DNA of 24,248 nt from positions 1-24,248 of the IMG/VR virus record IMGVR_UViG_3300009152_000202, one strand, 5' to 3'. A model generated the notes under the pieces. The model worked only from the letters and a program-made list of their open reading frames with translations, did no database searches and had not been told where the DNA came from. Origin of the DNA: a virus. The position numbers and the translations under genes were made by a program. Shown one piece after another: positions 1 through 7,026 of this stretch (positions are counted from its first letter, which is position 1; each line of letters begins with the position of its first letter).

Positions 1-100
1 AAAATATCCAACGGTTAGTCAAATAAAAAGTTTATCTTTTGAACTCCAAGTATGAGATATAATAGATAAACTTTTTATTTGACTAACCGTTGGATATTTT
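1..100. repeat. Perfect 37-bp inverted repeat at the left end (fold-back)
   Basis: Bases 1-37 are the exact reverse complement of bases 64-100, with a 26-base spacer. The arm begins at the first base of the window and lies inside the 3' part of a protein-coding gene. A coding sequence has no obvious reason to contain a perfect 37-bp palindrome arm, so this looks like a fold-back made during amplification or assembly. A short natural complementarity (GATAAACTTTTT against AAAAAGTTTATC) could have primed it. If the window is internal to a longer contig, the repeat could continue leftwards and be a real inverted duplication. Confidence 0.95.
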
Positions 101-222
101 AACGAATTAATGCTATAATGATTAATAGATTTTACATCTCGTTCTTCTATAACTTCTCTTAAACTATCATTGTTAAAAATGCTTGTATCTCTTGTTTGAT
201 TTCCACTATAACGAGTAGCCAT
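19..222 (-). CDS. Probable gp53/LysM-like baseplate wedge protein, 3' end disrupted
   Basis: Starts at an ATG four bases after the upstream stop, with AGGAGGA inside the 3' end of that upstream gene as ribosome binding site. The first 50 or so residues form a soluble N-terminus ending in a KYPT motif. Residues 57-66 read HTWSSKDKLF, which resembles the start of the LysM-like core of T4 gp53-type wedge proteins (aromatic, then D-K/R, then L-A-x-x-Y-Y-G). The rest of that core is absent because the frame runs into the left arm of the inverted repeat and stops after 67 residues. The true protein is probably much longer. Its place directly after a gp48/gp54-like gene fits a baseplate role. The family call rests on a short motif plus context and could be wrong. 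Confidence 0.5.
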   Translation of the reverse strand: MATRYSGNQTRDTSIFNNDSLREVIEERDVKSINHYSINSLKYPTVSQIKSLSIISHTWSSKDKLFI

Positions 223-225
223 TTA

Positions 226-1032
226 TTATGTTCCTCCTGTTATTGTTGCTACATTTGCTTCTGCAACAGGTTCAACACTATCATCATCAAAAAAAACATT
301 AGAAGTTAATGTTTCTTCGTTGTGTATTGACTCAACATAATCATAGAAATATTTTTTAACTAATATTCCTGTTCCATCATCAGTTTGATCCGCTAGATTT
401 TCATTGAATACTGTAAAGCCAATGTTTATATCAAAACCATTTGGATAGAACCCAACAGTTTTACCACCTATCCCACCATAGTTAGTGTTTCCTTGTTGAG
501 TTTTTGTCATTACAGAATTTGGAGAAAAAATAGGATTAGCAGAATAACTATCTATTGTGCAAAGAACACCATTACTTTCACCGCCCATTGTATCCTCTCC
601 AGCATGTATTAAGTTTCCATATTTAATACGGAAAAGAGGAGGAGAAGTCATAACTTGATTTTTATCGTATCTTGGATATAATACTCTTTTTAAATGGTCC
701 ATCGCGTGCAATAATTCATCAACAGGTAAAAGAGCAGCGTCTCCACCACCTATTTTATTACCATATCTAGCTTTTACTTTAAAGGTAGCGTTCATTGTTC
801 TTCCCATTCTTTTGAATGTAGAAATAGGGTCCATTCTACCAATAACAGTTTCTTTATTCCATTCTGGTGTTAAGCTTTCTGTTATTTTAACATCATAAGG
901 AAGAAACTTAAAATATACACCATAGGTAATACTTTTAATATTAAACAATAAGTAATCATCAATACCCTTAAGATATTTTAAATCTGGATATACTTCTCTT
1001 ATTTGACCTGTTGTATTTTTACTTTGAGCCAT
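226..1032 (-). CDS. Baseplate tail-tube initiator (gp48/gp54-like)
   Basis: A 268-residue soluble protein. I recognise the pattern of tube-associated baseplate proteins on which the tail tube polymerises: a W-x-K-E-T-V-x-G-R-x-D-P-I motif near residues 58-70, LYPRY near 118-122, a PPL-x-x-IKYGNLI stretch near 131-142, and a C-terminal beta strand pattern ending NIGFTVFNENL near 203-213. In T4, gp48 and gp54 cap the hub and start tube assembly. Here one gene follows the tape measure, matching the T4 order 29-48-54. The ribosome binding site (GGAGT) overlaps the stop region of the tape-measure gene eight bases upstream, implying co-translation. Whether it corresponds to gp48 or gp54 cannot be decided by eye. 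Confidence 0.65.
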   Translation of the reverse strand: MAQSKNTTGQIREVYPDLKYLKGIDDYLLFNIKSITYGVYFKFLPYDVKITESLTPEWNKETVIGRMDPISTFKRMGRTMNATFKVKARYGNKIGGGDAALLPVDELLHAMDHLKRVLYPRYDKNQVMTSPPLFRIKYGNLIHAGEDTMGGESNGVLCTIDSYSANPIFSPNSVMTKTQQGNTNYGGIGGKTVGFYPNGFDINIGFTVFNENLADQTDDGTGILVKKYFYDYVESIHNEETLTSNVFFDDDSVEPVAEANVATITGGT

Positions 1033-1040
1033 TCATACTC

Positions 1041-3434
1041 CTAATATGCTGTTGCTGTATTGCCCATCATAGGCTCAACTACTTCAACCACAAGATTTTT
1101 TAATTGTTTATCGCCTATCTTAACTATTATGGTTGGAGAATATGTTGAACCAGCTTGTTGTTGTTGAGGCATAGCAGCTTTTAATATTTTTTCTAATCCA
1201 GCAGTATTGTCCTTACTTAAACTAAAACTGTTTATAGCGGTTATTAGTTCACCAGTTTGTTTAATAGCATTATTTGGACCAGTAGTTGTTTTAACATTTA
1301 GTTCTGCTATATTTTTTGTTATAGCTGCAAAATTAAAAGATTTATCTTTATCTAATTTATTAAGAGTAGAAACAATGTTAGATAATGCAAACGAGAAAAG
1401 TAAAAGACCAGCCATTACAATTGGATTAGTAAAGATTAAACCTACAGATGCCATAGCTAAAGCAAGAGAAAGAAGTGAGTCAGCAATACTATCTGTATTT
1501 GCTAATACCTTAAATAACTCTACAAAGTTCTTGACCAAATAACCTATGCCAGCATACATAAGTGCCATAGCTGCGGCAACTAAAGCAATTGGTACAAGAA
1601 CAGTAAATAATGAACCACCAAAAGCAGCAATTTCGGGTGCTGCTGTGCCTCCTGCTGCACCAACAGCTTCAATACCAGCAGCAACGGGAGCAGTAGCAGG
1701 AGCAGTAACAGCGGCTGTTATATTAAAAAATCTAAGTGCAGCACTAAAAGCTTGAAACGCTGATGCTAATTTTGTTATAATAAACATAGCAGTAAAAATT
1801 ACTAATAAACCACCAAGAATATATCTTGCAATTGGACCTTTATCAAGAAACTCAGTTATTGTAGATAAAAATCCCGATATTCCATCAACAACTGGTCCCA
1901 TAACAATAGCAAAATTAGCTGCTATTAAAGATAATTTTTCTTGAATAGGTATTGCTCTTTGTACTGCTTCATTTAATAATTTTTGTTCATTTGCTCTTTC
2001 AGCACTTATTCTTGCTGCTTTTTCAGCTTCTGCGTTAGACATAGAAAGAACACGGCTTGCTTCTTCAATTGATTTAAAGCCAGCAGCATCAGCAATCATT
2101 TTCTTTTCGTAGAAAGACATTTGATCAAAAGCTAAACCAGCATCATCTAATCTTGTTCTCAACAAATCAATTGCTTTTGCTGGGTTTTCTGCTGAAGCTT
2201 CTAACAATTCCATAGCATTAATAAATCCACCACCAAGAGCAGCATTAAGTTTACCAGCGGCTTGTGCAGCACCTTCAAACGTTTGGAACTTCTCTGCTAT
2301 TGAAATTAAATCATTTACAGCAACACCAGTAGCTTTTGATTGTATTTCAAGATCTTTGAACACATTTACCATATTATTGCCATAAGCTGCTAATTGATTA
2401 GAAGCTCCAGCAAAATCTTGTGCTACTTGTTGTGGAGATTTACCAATTGCTAAAGCAAGTCCAGCCAACTCTTCACTTGTTTTTCCTGCTTGAACTTCGG
2501 ACATTCCCATAATTTGTGTTAGGGTTCCAATTTGTTTTGCACTTTCAGCACTAGATATTCCAAGTCTATCTAATTTAGCAACAGAGATAGTTAGTTGTTG
2601 TTGAGCAATAGAATTAAGATTTGTGAATGTATTTAAGTTTGTATATAAGCCTTCAATTGCTCTACCAGCTTGCTCAAAAGAAATACCATAAGCAGTTGCT
2701 CCTCTTGAAGTATTTTCTAGAACACCTTGTAGTTGTTTATTTGCCCCTGCTACTTTTGCCAAACTTGCGGCGGCACCATCATAAGCAGTAAAAGCAATTG
2801 CTGTAGCTTCTTGAATTTTCATCAAAGTAGAACCAACAAGGTTTTGTATATTAACAGTATCTTTAATGGAAGCAGAAATTGCCTTCATATTTTTTACACT
2901 ATCACCATCTTTATCTAATAACTTACCAAAAAAAGTTTCTTTCCAACGAGCAGAAATACCCATAGTAGCTGAGATGATATCTTTTGTTTGTTGACCTAAC
3001 TTACCAGATATTTCAAGTTGTTCTTTTAAATTTAATAATTTCTTTTCTTCAAGAAGATATTCTTCTAATTTTGCTTTCTTTTGATCTTCACTAAGACTCC
3101 CAGATTCTAATTCAACCTTTAATGCGTCTTTTTTTGCTTGTAAATTAATTTGTAATCCGTCAATTTCTATTTGTTGAAGTCTTACAAATGCATCAAGATT
3201 TTCTTGTTTAGAATCAAGAAACTTAGCATTAGCTTCTAAAAGATCTTTTTCTAATTTTAGATCATCTAATTTTTTTTGTTGATATTCAGCAGATTTTCTT
3301 TGAAGTTCAAGATTTTGTTGAAGGCTTAATGTAATTGCTGCTAAAGCATTTTTTTCAGCGTCAGTTCTGGCTGTAATAGCTTCTAATCTTTGTTTTTCTG
3401 CTTCTAATATTAATTGATGTTCTTGAAGAGTCAT
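1041..3434 (-). CDS. Tail tape-measure protein (gp29-like)
   Basis: A 797-residue protein with tape-measure architecture. Residues 1-145 are an almost uninterrupted K/E/L/Q-rich coiled coil. Residues 150-530 are alanine-rich amphipathic helix. Three strongly hydrophobic segments follow at about 536-560, 608-634 and 650-690, as expected for a tape measure that contacts the host membrane. The C-terminus (about 767-797) has a short beta-forming IIVKIGDKQLKNLVVEVVE stretch. It lies immediately before a tube-initiator-like gene, as T4 gp29 lies before gp48. At about 0.15 nm per helical residue its length corresponds to a tail of roughly 120 nm, longer than expected from T4 gp29 (590 residues). ATG start; AAGGA lies about 13 bases upstream. 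Sequence identity to gp29 is not visible; the call rests on architecture and position. Confidence 0.8.
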   Translation of the reverse strand: MTLQEHQLILEAEKQRLEAITARTDAEKNALAAITLSLQQNLELQRKSAEYQQKKLDDLKLEKDLLEANAKFLDSKQENLDAFVRLQQIEIDGLQINLQAKKDALKVELESGSLSEDQKKAKLEEYLLEEKKLLNLKEQLEISGKLGQQTKDIISATMGISARWKETFFGKLLDKDGDSVKNMKAISASIKDTVNIQNLVGSTLMKIQEATAIAFTAYDGAAASLAKVAGANKQLQGVLENTSRGATAYGISFEQAGRAIEGLYTNLNTFTNLNSIAQQQLTISVAKLDRLGISSAESAKQIGTLTQIMGMSEVQAGKTSEELAGLALAIGKSPQQVAQDFAGASNQLAAYGNNMVNVFKDLEIQSKATGVAVNDLISIAEKFQTFEGAAQAAGKLNAALGGGFINAMELLEASAENPAKAIDLLRTRLDDAGLAFDQMSFYEKKMIADAAGFKSIEEASRVLSMSNAEAEKAARISAERANEQKLLNEAVQRAIPIQEKLSLIAANFAIVMGPVVDGISGFLSTITEFLDKGPIARYILGGLLVIFTAMFIITKLASAFQAFSAALRFFNITAAVTAPATAPVAAGIEAVGAAGGTAAPEIAAFGGSLFTVLVPIALVAAAMALMYAGIGYLVKNFVELFKVLANTDSIADSLLSLALAMASVGLIFTNPIVMAGLLLFSFALSNIVSTLNKLDKDKSFNFAAITKNIAELNVKTTTGPNNAIKQTGELITAINSFSLSKDNTAGLEKILKAAMPQQQQAGSTYSPTIIVKIGDKQLKNLVVEVVEPMMGNTATAY

Positions 3435-3450
3435 AGACTATAATAGTTCC

Positions 3451-3777
3451 TTATTTAAACGGCCACTTTAAGCCTGTATCACTTTCAAATTTAGAAACAG
3501 ATGCATCAAGTTCATATTTGTTTCTATATGTTCTTGGATCGTTAAGACCATATCTAACATATGAATCAAAATATCTTCTTTCACTAGCTAAAGCTCTAGC
3601 AAAGGATTCAACTTGGTATCTATCCCCAGTTACAGAAACAGGAGGTAAGAATACATCTTGTCCAAACATACGCTGAAGAATAAGCTTAACAGTTGAGCCA
3701 AACATTTCTAAAAATGATTCATTCAATTGATTGCTGTTTGTAAAGTCGATGTGGATTGGAACTATTTCTTTGGACAT
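3451..3777 (-). CDS. Conserved-looking small structural-module protein, unknown
   Basis: A 108-residue soluble protein that I do not recognise. The N-terminus is beta-like (VPIHIDF), followed by a helical, aromatic-rich half with FLEMFGSTVKLILQRMFG near residues 22-39 and a C-terminus ending GLKWPFK. No signal peptide or membrane segment. It has its own good ribosome binding site (GAGG six bases upstream of ATG) and a candidate promoter octamer 15 bases upstream. It lies between a large low-complexity protein and the tape measure. By T4 gene order this is around the gp27/gp28 hub positions, but I see no sequence support for either name. Confidence 0.75.
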   Translation of the reverse strand: MSKEIVPIHIDFTNSNQLNESFLEMFGSTVKLILQRMFGQDVFLPPVSVTGDRYQVESFARALASERRYFDSYVRYGLNDPRTYRNKYELDASVSKFESDTGLKWPFK

Positions 3778-3792
3778 ACATAAACCTCAAAG

Positions 3793-3800
3793 TAAATAGT
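3793..3800 (-). promoter_or_regulatory. Candidate late promoter octamer ACTATTTA
   Basis: Transcript-strand ACTATTTA 15 bases upstream of the start codon of the 108-residue gene, in the 34-base gap after the 702-residue gene. One of six identical intergenic copies in this window. Confidence 0.5.
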
Positions 3801-3811
3801 ATCTATCTTTA

Positions 3812-5920
3812 TTATTTAATGTTAGCTAAAACTTTCCAACGATTAACTATTGTTTCGTTTAATAGTTCTTGTGTAAAATCAAAATTTTCTTGTATTTGTT
3901 TGTTGGTTAATCCATTTACTTTTAACTGATCAACTAAATCTTTAATTATTTGTTTAAATTGATCTTGAATATTTGGATCATTTACATTGACACTTTTAGC
4001 TCTACTTTTTATAGAACTATTTATTCTTTGTAATAGGGAAGCATTACCAGTAAATAAAGGAATTGGTTGGTTTATATCAATTTTAGTTTTTACTATTGCT
4101 TGTGCTTCTGGCGTTTGTGGAATTAAAGCAACTGGTGCTTGTGCTGCTGGTTGTGCTTGAGGTTGTGCTTGAGGTTGTGCTTGTGCTGCTTGTTTTTTTG
4201 CAAGTTCAACAACTTTATCACGAAAGCCTCCTCCATTTGTAATTACATCTGTAAAAGTAGTGTAATTAGCAATAGCTGGATTCTTCATTGCTATACTTAT
4301 ATTATCACGATAGTCTTTTTTAAGAGCAATAGTATCGGGCATATTATAAATAATTCTATATATAGAAGCAAGAGTTGTAGCTTGAGATATTGCATCAGTT
4401 TTAGACACCATATAATCTTTTACATCCTTAAGCTTTTTCTCATCAGTCTCATCAGTCTCAACAGGAGCAGCTTGTTGTTGAGATAGATTACTACTAGTTC
4501 TATTAACTCGTTTTGCTGTTTTTACTTGTTGTGGATTTAAAGATATTATACTTTGAGCAAGACTTCTAGCTTGTATCATATTAATCTTTATATTTTGTTT
4601 TTCTAAAGCTTTTAATAATTTAGCTGGTTGATCATTTATTTGATCACGTTTATAATTTTTTTGTATTTCGTTATCTATAGCTTCTTTAATTTCTTGCTTA
4701 AATCCAAATTCTTTTGCTAATTGTGGATTTGCTGCAAACAACTTAGAAAGAATTAAAACTGGATTTTTGCCTAGCTCTTTTGGAAATACTTTTTTATCTA
4801 TTTTATCTAATTGATTACTATAATGTTTTAAACTTTCTGTTTCTTGACCGGGATTAGTTGGTGGATCTTCTACATTTTCTTGTGTATCTTCTGTTTGCTC
4901 ACCCTCCGAAGATTGTGTATCTTTAGGTTCATTTGCATTTGAATCTGCTTCAGTAGACTTTCCATTTGCTTTTTCTATTATTTCTTTTGATTCCTTAATT
5001 TTATTAATAATGGTTTTTGCTTTTTGTAATAATTGATCAATAGATTCGTCAGTTAATAAATAACTAGGTGCATCTTTTTTAGCTTGTTGACCGCCTGTGT
5101 CTAAACGGTTTTTAAACTTTTCAATTAATTTAATTAATTGTGTTTTAGTATAATTATCTAAAATATTACTAATTCTAGTGTTTGTTAGTGCAAAGTGTAT
5201 TTGTTCTTTAGTAAACCCTTTTAAAAAATTTTTAAGTAGTGATGGATCACGTTCTATAAGTTCTGGTTTTTTAAATATTAAAATACTAGTTATATATGTT
5301 TCAAAAAAATATTTAAAATTAGGAGCAGCCTTATCATCAACTGTCATAGCCTCCTCTGGTGTAGCTTCTCCATGAAACTCTAAATAATCCTTTGCATTTT
5401 TAACTTCTTGATCAGTTTGCTCAGATAAAGTTACAACTTTTGGCTTAGCAGATTGATCTTTTTGTGGGTTTTTAGACAAAGAAGTTTTTTTACTTCTTAA
5501 ATCTGTAACATTAATACCTCTTGCATTTAAATGAACAGTTAAAAATGGAATAATAATGTTTGCTATTATTTGCTCTGAAAATTGTTTTTGTTGTGCTTCG
5601 TCGGTTATACCAGCAGCTTGAAGTGCTAACATCATTTTTCCATATGTTGCTCTTCTTACATCTATCATACCAGCTTTTGGTTGAACTCTTCCTCCACCTT
5701 TATCAGCACTAGTTCCTTTAGCTTGTTTGGAAGCCGTTGTTGTATCACTTTGATTTGAAGGTTGGGTTGAAGGTTGGGTTGAAGGTTGGGTTGTAGTAGA
5801 GCTACCTTGCTCGCTTGGTTCTTCAGCTTTGTTTGGTTTTCCAAAAAAAGCATTTCCAAGACCAGAAGCAGCACTTTTAAACATATCAGTTACTCTACCT
5901 TCTCTTAATCTATCAGACAT
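3812..5920 (-). CDS. Large low-complexity virion-module protein, unknown function
   Basis: A 702-residue, lysine-, glutamine- and asparagine-rich, mostly helical protein that I cannot assign. Residues 1-30 contain an amphipathic helix followed by AFFG. Residues 40-60 are a disordered linker with three PSTQ-type repeats. Residues 85-140 form a possible folded helical domain. A long acidic, E/T/Q-rich linker occupies roughly 320-370, a QAQP repeat linker is near 590-605, and the last 100 residues are again a helical domain. It sits where T4 has gp27/gp28, between the gp26-like and tape-measure genes, but nothing resembles the gp27 hub fold. It starts at ATG with AAGGAAA upstream and has its own terminator-plus-promoter gap, suggesting separate, perhaps high, expression. 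Alternatives include a hub or tail-lumen protein, or an assembly chaperone. Confidence 0.85.
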   Translation of the reverse strand: MSDRLREGRVTDMFKSAASGLGNAFFGKPNKAEEPSEQGSSTTTQPSTQPSTQPSNQSDTTTASKQAKGTSADKGGGRVQPKAGMIDVRRATYGKMMLALQAAGITDEAQQKQFSEQIIANIIIPFLTVHLNARGINVTDLRSKKTSLSKNPQKDQSAKPKVVTLSEQTDQEVKNAKDYLEFHGEATPEEAMTVDDKAAPNFKYFFETYITSILIFKKPELIERDPSLLKNFLKGFTKEQIHFALTNTRISNILDNYTKTQLIKLIEKFKNRLDTGGQQAKKDAPSYLLTDESIDQLLQKAKTIINKIKESKEIIEKANGKSTEADSNANEPKDTQSSEGEQTEDTQENVEDPPTNPGQETESLKHYSNQLDKIDKKVFPKELGKNPVLILSKLFAANPQLAKEFGFKQEIKEAIDNEIQKNYKRDQINDQPAKLLKALEKQNIKINMIQARSLAQSIISLNPQQVKTAKRVNRTSSNLSQQQAAPVETDETDEKKLKDVKDYMVSKTDAISQATTLASIYRIIYNMPDTIALKKDYRDNISIAMKNPAIANYTTFTDVITNGGGFRDKVVELAKKQAAQAQPQAQPQAQPAAQAPVALIPQTPEAQAIVKTKIDINQPIPLFTGNASLLQRINSSIKSRAKSVNVNDPNIQDQFKQIIKDLVDQLKVNGLTNKQIQENFDFTQELLNETIVNRWKVLANIK
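4151..4184. repeat. 12-bp tandem repeat encoding QAQP units
   Basis: Unit TTGTGCTTGAGG on the plus strand, two perfect copies plus a partial third. It encodes a glutamine/alanine/proline linker in the C-terminal third of the 702-residue protein. Confidence 0.85.
5755..5790. repeat. Three perfect 12-bp tandem repeats encoding PSTQ units
   Basis: Unit TTGAAGGTTGGG on the plus strand repeated exactly three times. It encodes a disordered PSTQ linker near residues 45-57 of the 702-residue protein. DNA-level identity suggests recent slippage, so copy number may vary between relatives. Confidence 0.95.
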
Positions 5921-5941
5921 TATTGTTGTTTCCTTTTTAAA

Positions 5942-5949
5942 TAAATAGT
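5942..5949 (-). promoter_or_regulatory. Candidate late promoter octamer ACTATTTA
   Basis: Transcript-strand ACTATTTA 21 bases upstream of the 702-residue gene start and 11 bases downstream of a hairpin terminator. On the plus strand the overlapping bases 5949-5956 read TATAAATA, the T4 late promoter consensus, but no plus-strand gene follows it. Confidence 0.55.
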
Positions 5950-5960
5950 ATAAATATAAG

Positions 5961-5985
5961 AAAAGGGATCATTTAGATCCCTTTT
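5961..5985 (-). terminator. Hairpin terminator after the gp26/small-ORF unit
   Basis: Perfect 10-bp stem (AAAAGGGATC / GATCCCTTTT) with a 5-base ATTTA loop, starting two bases past the stop of the upstream gene. The stem ends in CCCTTTT on both strands, so it could act bidirectionally. It separates the baseplate-assembly genes from the next promoter. Confidence 0.85.
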
Positions 5986-5986
5986 A

Positions 5987-6211
5987 CTATTTCTTTTTAG
6001 AAGCCTTCTCCATAGCCTCTGCTTCGTCTTGTATCTGTTTAGCAAGTCTTTCTACAAACCACATTCTAAGTCCTACTGGAAGGCTATATGCTTCGATAAA
6101 CGACCATCCTCCATGATACTTTAGGATAAAGAATTGTTCATATACTTGTTTCTGGTATTCATCACTTAGGCCAAAAAAAGTCCGATGTGAACGGAACCTC
6201 CAGCCTTGTTT
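5987..6211 (-). CDS. Small ORF overlapping gp26-like gene; possible tail-assembly chaperone extension
   Basis: About 74 residues from an ATG at 6211 that lies inside the gp26-like gene, overlapping it by 50 bases in the +1 frame. The open frame extends further upstream to 6328, but that part is probably only shadow. Residues beyond the overlap look conserved: YEQFFILKYHGGWSFIEAY, then LPVGLRMWFVERL, then a charged helical C-terminus ending KASKKK. It occupies the T4 gp51 position (26-51), but is much shorter than T4 gp51. No good ribosome binding site precedes an ATG at the overlap, and the upstream frame contains a 7-T run just before its stop. It may therefore be made as a frameshift extension of the upstream protein rather than from its own start. 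Confidence 0.65.
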   Translation of the reverse strand, partial: KQGWRFRSHRTFFGLSDEYQKQVYEQFFILKYHGGWSFIEAYSLPVGLRMWFVERLAKQIQDEAEAMEKASKKK

Positions 6212-7013
6212 CATATGAACAAGAGCGACATTCAAAATCGTGTGACAAATCCATATTTGGAGCAATCTTAGCATATGCTTGTCTAATTGCTTTTGAGTCT
6301 TTTGCTGGAAGTGTAGATACAACTTCATTTAATATTTTAGGATCTGATAAACCATTTATTGATTTTATCATTAATCTTAATTGTAGAGATAGAATTGAAT
6401 CCATTTCTTTCTTTGCTAATTGTGCTTCTCTTACTTTTGAACTTATGAAGTTTTCATCTTTACTTGTTAATAACTTTAATTCAACTGGAACTTTGTATAT
6501 TGGAATTTGAATAACAAAAGTATTATCTTCTGTTCTTATTATTCCTTCTTCTTCCAATTCTTCATCGCTTATTGGATCTTTTACATTACAAATATTAAGA
6601 TCAAATTCATATCCTTGAACTTTACCACAAGAAGGACAAGTTACTTTTGTTTGATAATCTGCACCATAAGCAGATTTACGAGCAGCAACAATTACTGCGT
6701 TTTTATCACCAACTAATAAGGTATCCATATTAATTGATTTATCTACAACAATATCTTGTAATACTTTTTCTAATGCCATACCTTTTTTGAGTAGGGATTG
6801 ATTTGACAAAGTATCTTCATCTTTGGCTGTCATGTATCTAATTTCAATTGTATCTTTACCATTTAGTGGGTGTCCTTCTGGATAGAATACACCTCTTGAT
6901 GGTAAATCTACAATCTCAATTGGAGTTACAAAGGATAATCCTGTAGCTCCTGCTATATCATTTTGTTGGGGTTTTTTTGTATCTAACCCTAGTCTATCTA
7001 GGTTGTTTCTCAT
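6162..7013 (-). CDS. Baseplate hub/tail assembly protein, gp26-like (T4 baseplate protein family)
   Basis: A 283-residue soluble protein. It carries the signature I associate with the gp26-like T4 baseplate family of marine myoviruses: VDLPSRGVFYPEGHPL near residues 35-50, then IEIRYMTAKDEDTLS near 57-70, LLKKG near 74-78, and VGDKNAVIVAARKSAYGADY near 101-120. Four cysteines form two C-x-x-C pairs (126/129 and 262/265), probably one structural zinc site. In T4, gp26 is needed for hub assembly; its place upstream of the tape measure also fits a tail-assembly chaperone. The last codons read through a 7-T run at 6173-6179 and stop at TGA, while a second frame continues across it. The ATG at 7013 has only a weak GAGTGA as ribosome binding site. 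Confidence 0.8.
   Translation of the reverse strand: MRNNLDRLGLDTKKPQQNDIAGATGLSFVTPIEIVDLPSRGVFYPEGHPLNGKDTIEIRYMTAKDEDTLSNQSLLKKGMALEKVLQDIVVDKSINMDTLLVGDKNAVIVAARKSAYGADYQTKVTCPSCGKVQGYEFDLNICNVKDPISDEELEEEGIIRTEDNTFVIQIPIYKVPVELKLLTSKDENFISSKVREAQLAKKEMDSILSLQLRLMIKSINGLSDPKILNEVVSTLPAKDSKAIRQAYAKIAPNMDLSHDFECRSCSYETRLEVPFTSDFFWPK
6173..6179 (-). other. Candidate ribosomal frameshift site (T7 run)
   Basis: On the transcript strand the sequence is GAC TTT TTT TGG in the gp26-like frame, five codons from its stop. Moving +1 (or -2) on the seven Ts keeps Phe-tRNA paired with TTT and enters the frame that encodes the conserved-looking 74-residue ORF. A fusion of roughly 345 residues would result. 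Confidence 0.35.
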
Positions 7014-7026
7014 ATATCACTCGTTG

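Noticed and set aside
4139-4486. Plus-strand open frame of 115 codons rich in Cys and Leu
   Set aside because: It is the complement of the QAQP/Q-rich region of the 702-residue gene, with no ribosome binding site and biased composition.
5949-5956. TATAAATA (T4 late promoter consensus) on the plus strand, also at 21049-21056
   Set aside because: Both point away from all genes and are part of the recurrent TAAATAGT element; no plus-strand gene follows. More likely a by-product of the AT-rich motif.
6212-6328. N-terminal extension of the 74-residue ORF inside the gp26-like gene
   Set aside because: Composition is unlike the conserved part, and it is fully overlapped by the clear gp26-like frame.
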